Shown here: positions 6,772 to 6,951 of the stretch, in pieces | Numbering within the stretch: the first letter of the stretch is position 1 | How the letters are laid out: each line of letters opens with the position of its first letter | DNA from: Bacillota bacterium | GTDB lineage: Bacteria; Bacillota; Sulfobacillia; RBS10-35; JAJYVN01 | NCBI GenBank assembly: GCA_021827805.1 | Contig: JAKAUG010000384.1 | Span: 1 to 6,951, forward strand | DNA: 6,951 nt | Direction: 5' to 3' | The notes under the pieces: generated by a model | Seen by the model: the letters and a program-made list of their open reading frames with translations, nothing else | Databases searched by the model: none | Told to the model about the DNA's origin: nothing | Program-made: the position numbers and the translations under genes

Positions 6772-6804
6772 GCAGGGGCAACCTGAACTCCTCGCACCTT
6801 CGGC
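6755..6804 (-). promoter_or_regulatory. Predicted antiterminator of the riboswitch
   Basis: GCCGAAGGTGCGAG (6804-6791) can pair with CTCGTGGCCTTTCGGC (6770-6755): 14 pairs, two of them G-U, with one bulged U (6761) and one bulged G (6764). The 5' arm contains the 3' strand of the aptamer closing helix and the ligand-contacting C at 6803. The 3' arm contains the terminator's 5' arm, loop and start of its 3' arm. The helix is therefore exclusive with both the ligand-bound aptamer and the terminator. Found by hand; no folding energies were computed. Confidence 0.6.
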
Positions 6805-6890
6805 AACCCAGCCGTCGTCGGGGGGGATCCCCCCTCGGACCTGTGGCTTTGCGTCCCCGCCTCACGACGGGTTTGCCTTTGTCGGATGTG
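6795..6890 (-). promoter_or_regulatory. Cyclic-di-GMP-I (GEMM-I) riboswitch aptamer
   Basis: The minus strand carries the GEMM-I core in order: GGCAAACC (6877-6870), a 6-bp stem (6871-6866 with 6861-6856) capped by the GNRA tetraloop GTGA (6865-6862), GGGACGCAAAGCC (6857-6845), a variable hairpin capped by GGGGGGATCCCCCC (6834-6821), and GGGTTGCCG (6809-6801). By alignment with the Vibrio cholerae Vc2 RNA, the three ligand contacts G20, A47 and C92 correspond to G6877, A6850 and C6803, all conserved. The flanking G14-C93 pair is G6883-C6802, and G21-C46 is G6876-C6851. The closing helix can extend as CACATC with the GGTG side (6888-6885 with 6798-6795) around an AA bulge. G at position 20 fits c-di-GMP rather than the cGAMP-selective variants, which carry A. 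It directly precedes a terminator and the flp operon, so it should gate pilus transcription. Confidence 0.93.
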
Positions 6891-6951
6891 TCGTGGAGTG
6901 TTCGCGCCCGTCGCAGGGATTCCTTGTGGCGCGACGCGAATTGTGCCAGGA
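6891..6951 (-). other. Upstream DNA, expected promoter region
   Basis: The transcript carrying the aptamer should start near or upstream of here. I find no TANNNT-type -10 box (the stretch has no TA dinucleotide in this strand) and no correctly spaced sigma-54 boxes. No gene is visible on either strand. The promoter may be atypical or lie beyond the window. Confidence 0.35.

Noticed and set aside
6218..6865. A 215-codon minus-strand frame spanning the riboswitch leader and flp/tadE
   Set aside because: It would translate through the aptamer and terminator and gives Arg/Pro/Gly-rich noise; it is in a different frame from flp and tadE.
6930..6951. A TGGCAC stretch resembling a sigma-54 -24 box upstream of the aptamer
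   Set aside because: The GC that would serve as the -12 element is two bases too close, and no TTGC follows.
1..6951. CRISPR arrays, tRNA or rRNA genes, insertion sequences and defence genes
   Set aside because: I saw no regularly spaced repeats, cloverleaf, transposase or terminal inverted repeats; nearly all bases are used by the Tad operon and its leader.

Overview
The window is one side of a tight-adherence (Tad/Flp, type IVc) pilus locus. Every gene lies on the minus strand, so transcription runs from high to low coordinates. Base composition is very GC-rich (roughly 70% by eye). Starts are mixed ATG/GTG/TTG, and most genes have strong GGAGG-type ribosome binding sites. There is no secretin gene (RcpA/CpaC) between cpaB and cpaE, where diderm Tad loci often carry one. 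With the riboswitch class found upstream, this points to a GC-rich monoderm, most likely a high-GC Firmicutes-type lineage. That placement is an inference; no taxonomic marker is present.

Layout in transcription order. 6951-6891: short upstream DNA with no recognisable promoter. 6890-6795: a well-conserved GEMM-I cyclic-di-GMP riboswitch aptamer. 6771-6742: an intrinsic terminator just downstream. A 14-bp alternative pairing (6804-6791 with 6770-6755) would be exclusive with both the aptamer's closing helix and the terminator. 6741-6652: the rest of the leader. Then come flp (major pilin, 6651-6442), tadE (6479-6033), a TadG-like pseudopilin with a cysteine-rich ectodomain (6028-4961), cpaB/rcpC (4947-4240), cpaE/tadZ (4225-3038), cpaF/tadA (3024-1648), tadB (1648-677) and the 5' part of tadC (663-1), which runs off the window. 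All gaps are 14 nt or less, or genes overlap, so this reads as one operon.

How the parts work together: Flp is the fibre subunit. TadE and the TadG-like protein are minor pilin-like or anchoring components. CpaF is the hexameric ATPase driving assembly and possibly retraction on the TadB/TadC inner-membrane platform. CpaE/TadZ is the ParA-like localisation factor, and CpaB is a periplasmic or cell-wall-facing SAF-domain protein. The prepilin peptidase (TadV/CpaA) is not in view. The leader makes the whole operon a predicted target of second-messenger control. The folding logic I can draw by hand suggests that ligand favours termination (an OFF switch), which would be the opposite of the usual 'c-di-GMP promotes adhesion' rule. 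That is the most interesting feature here.
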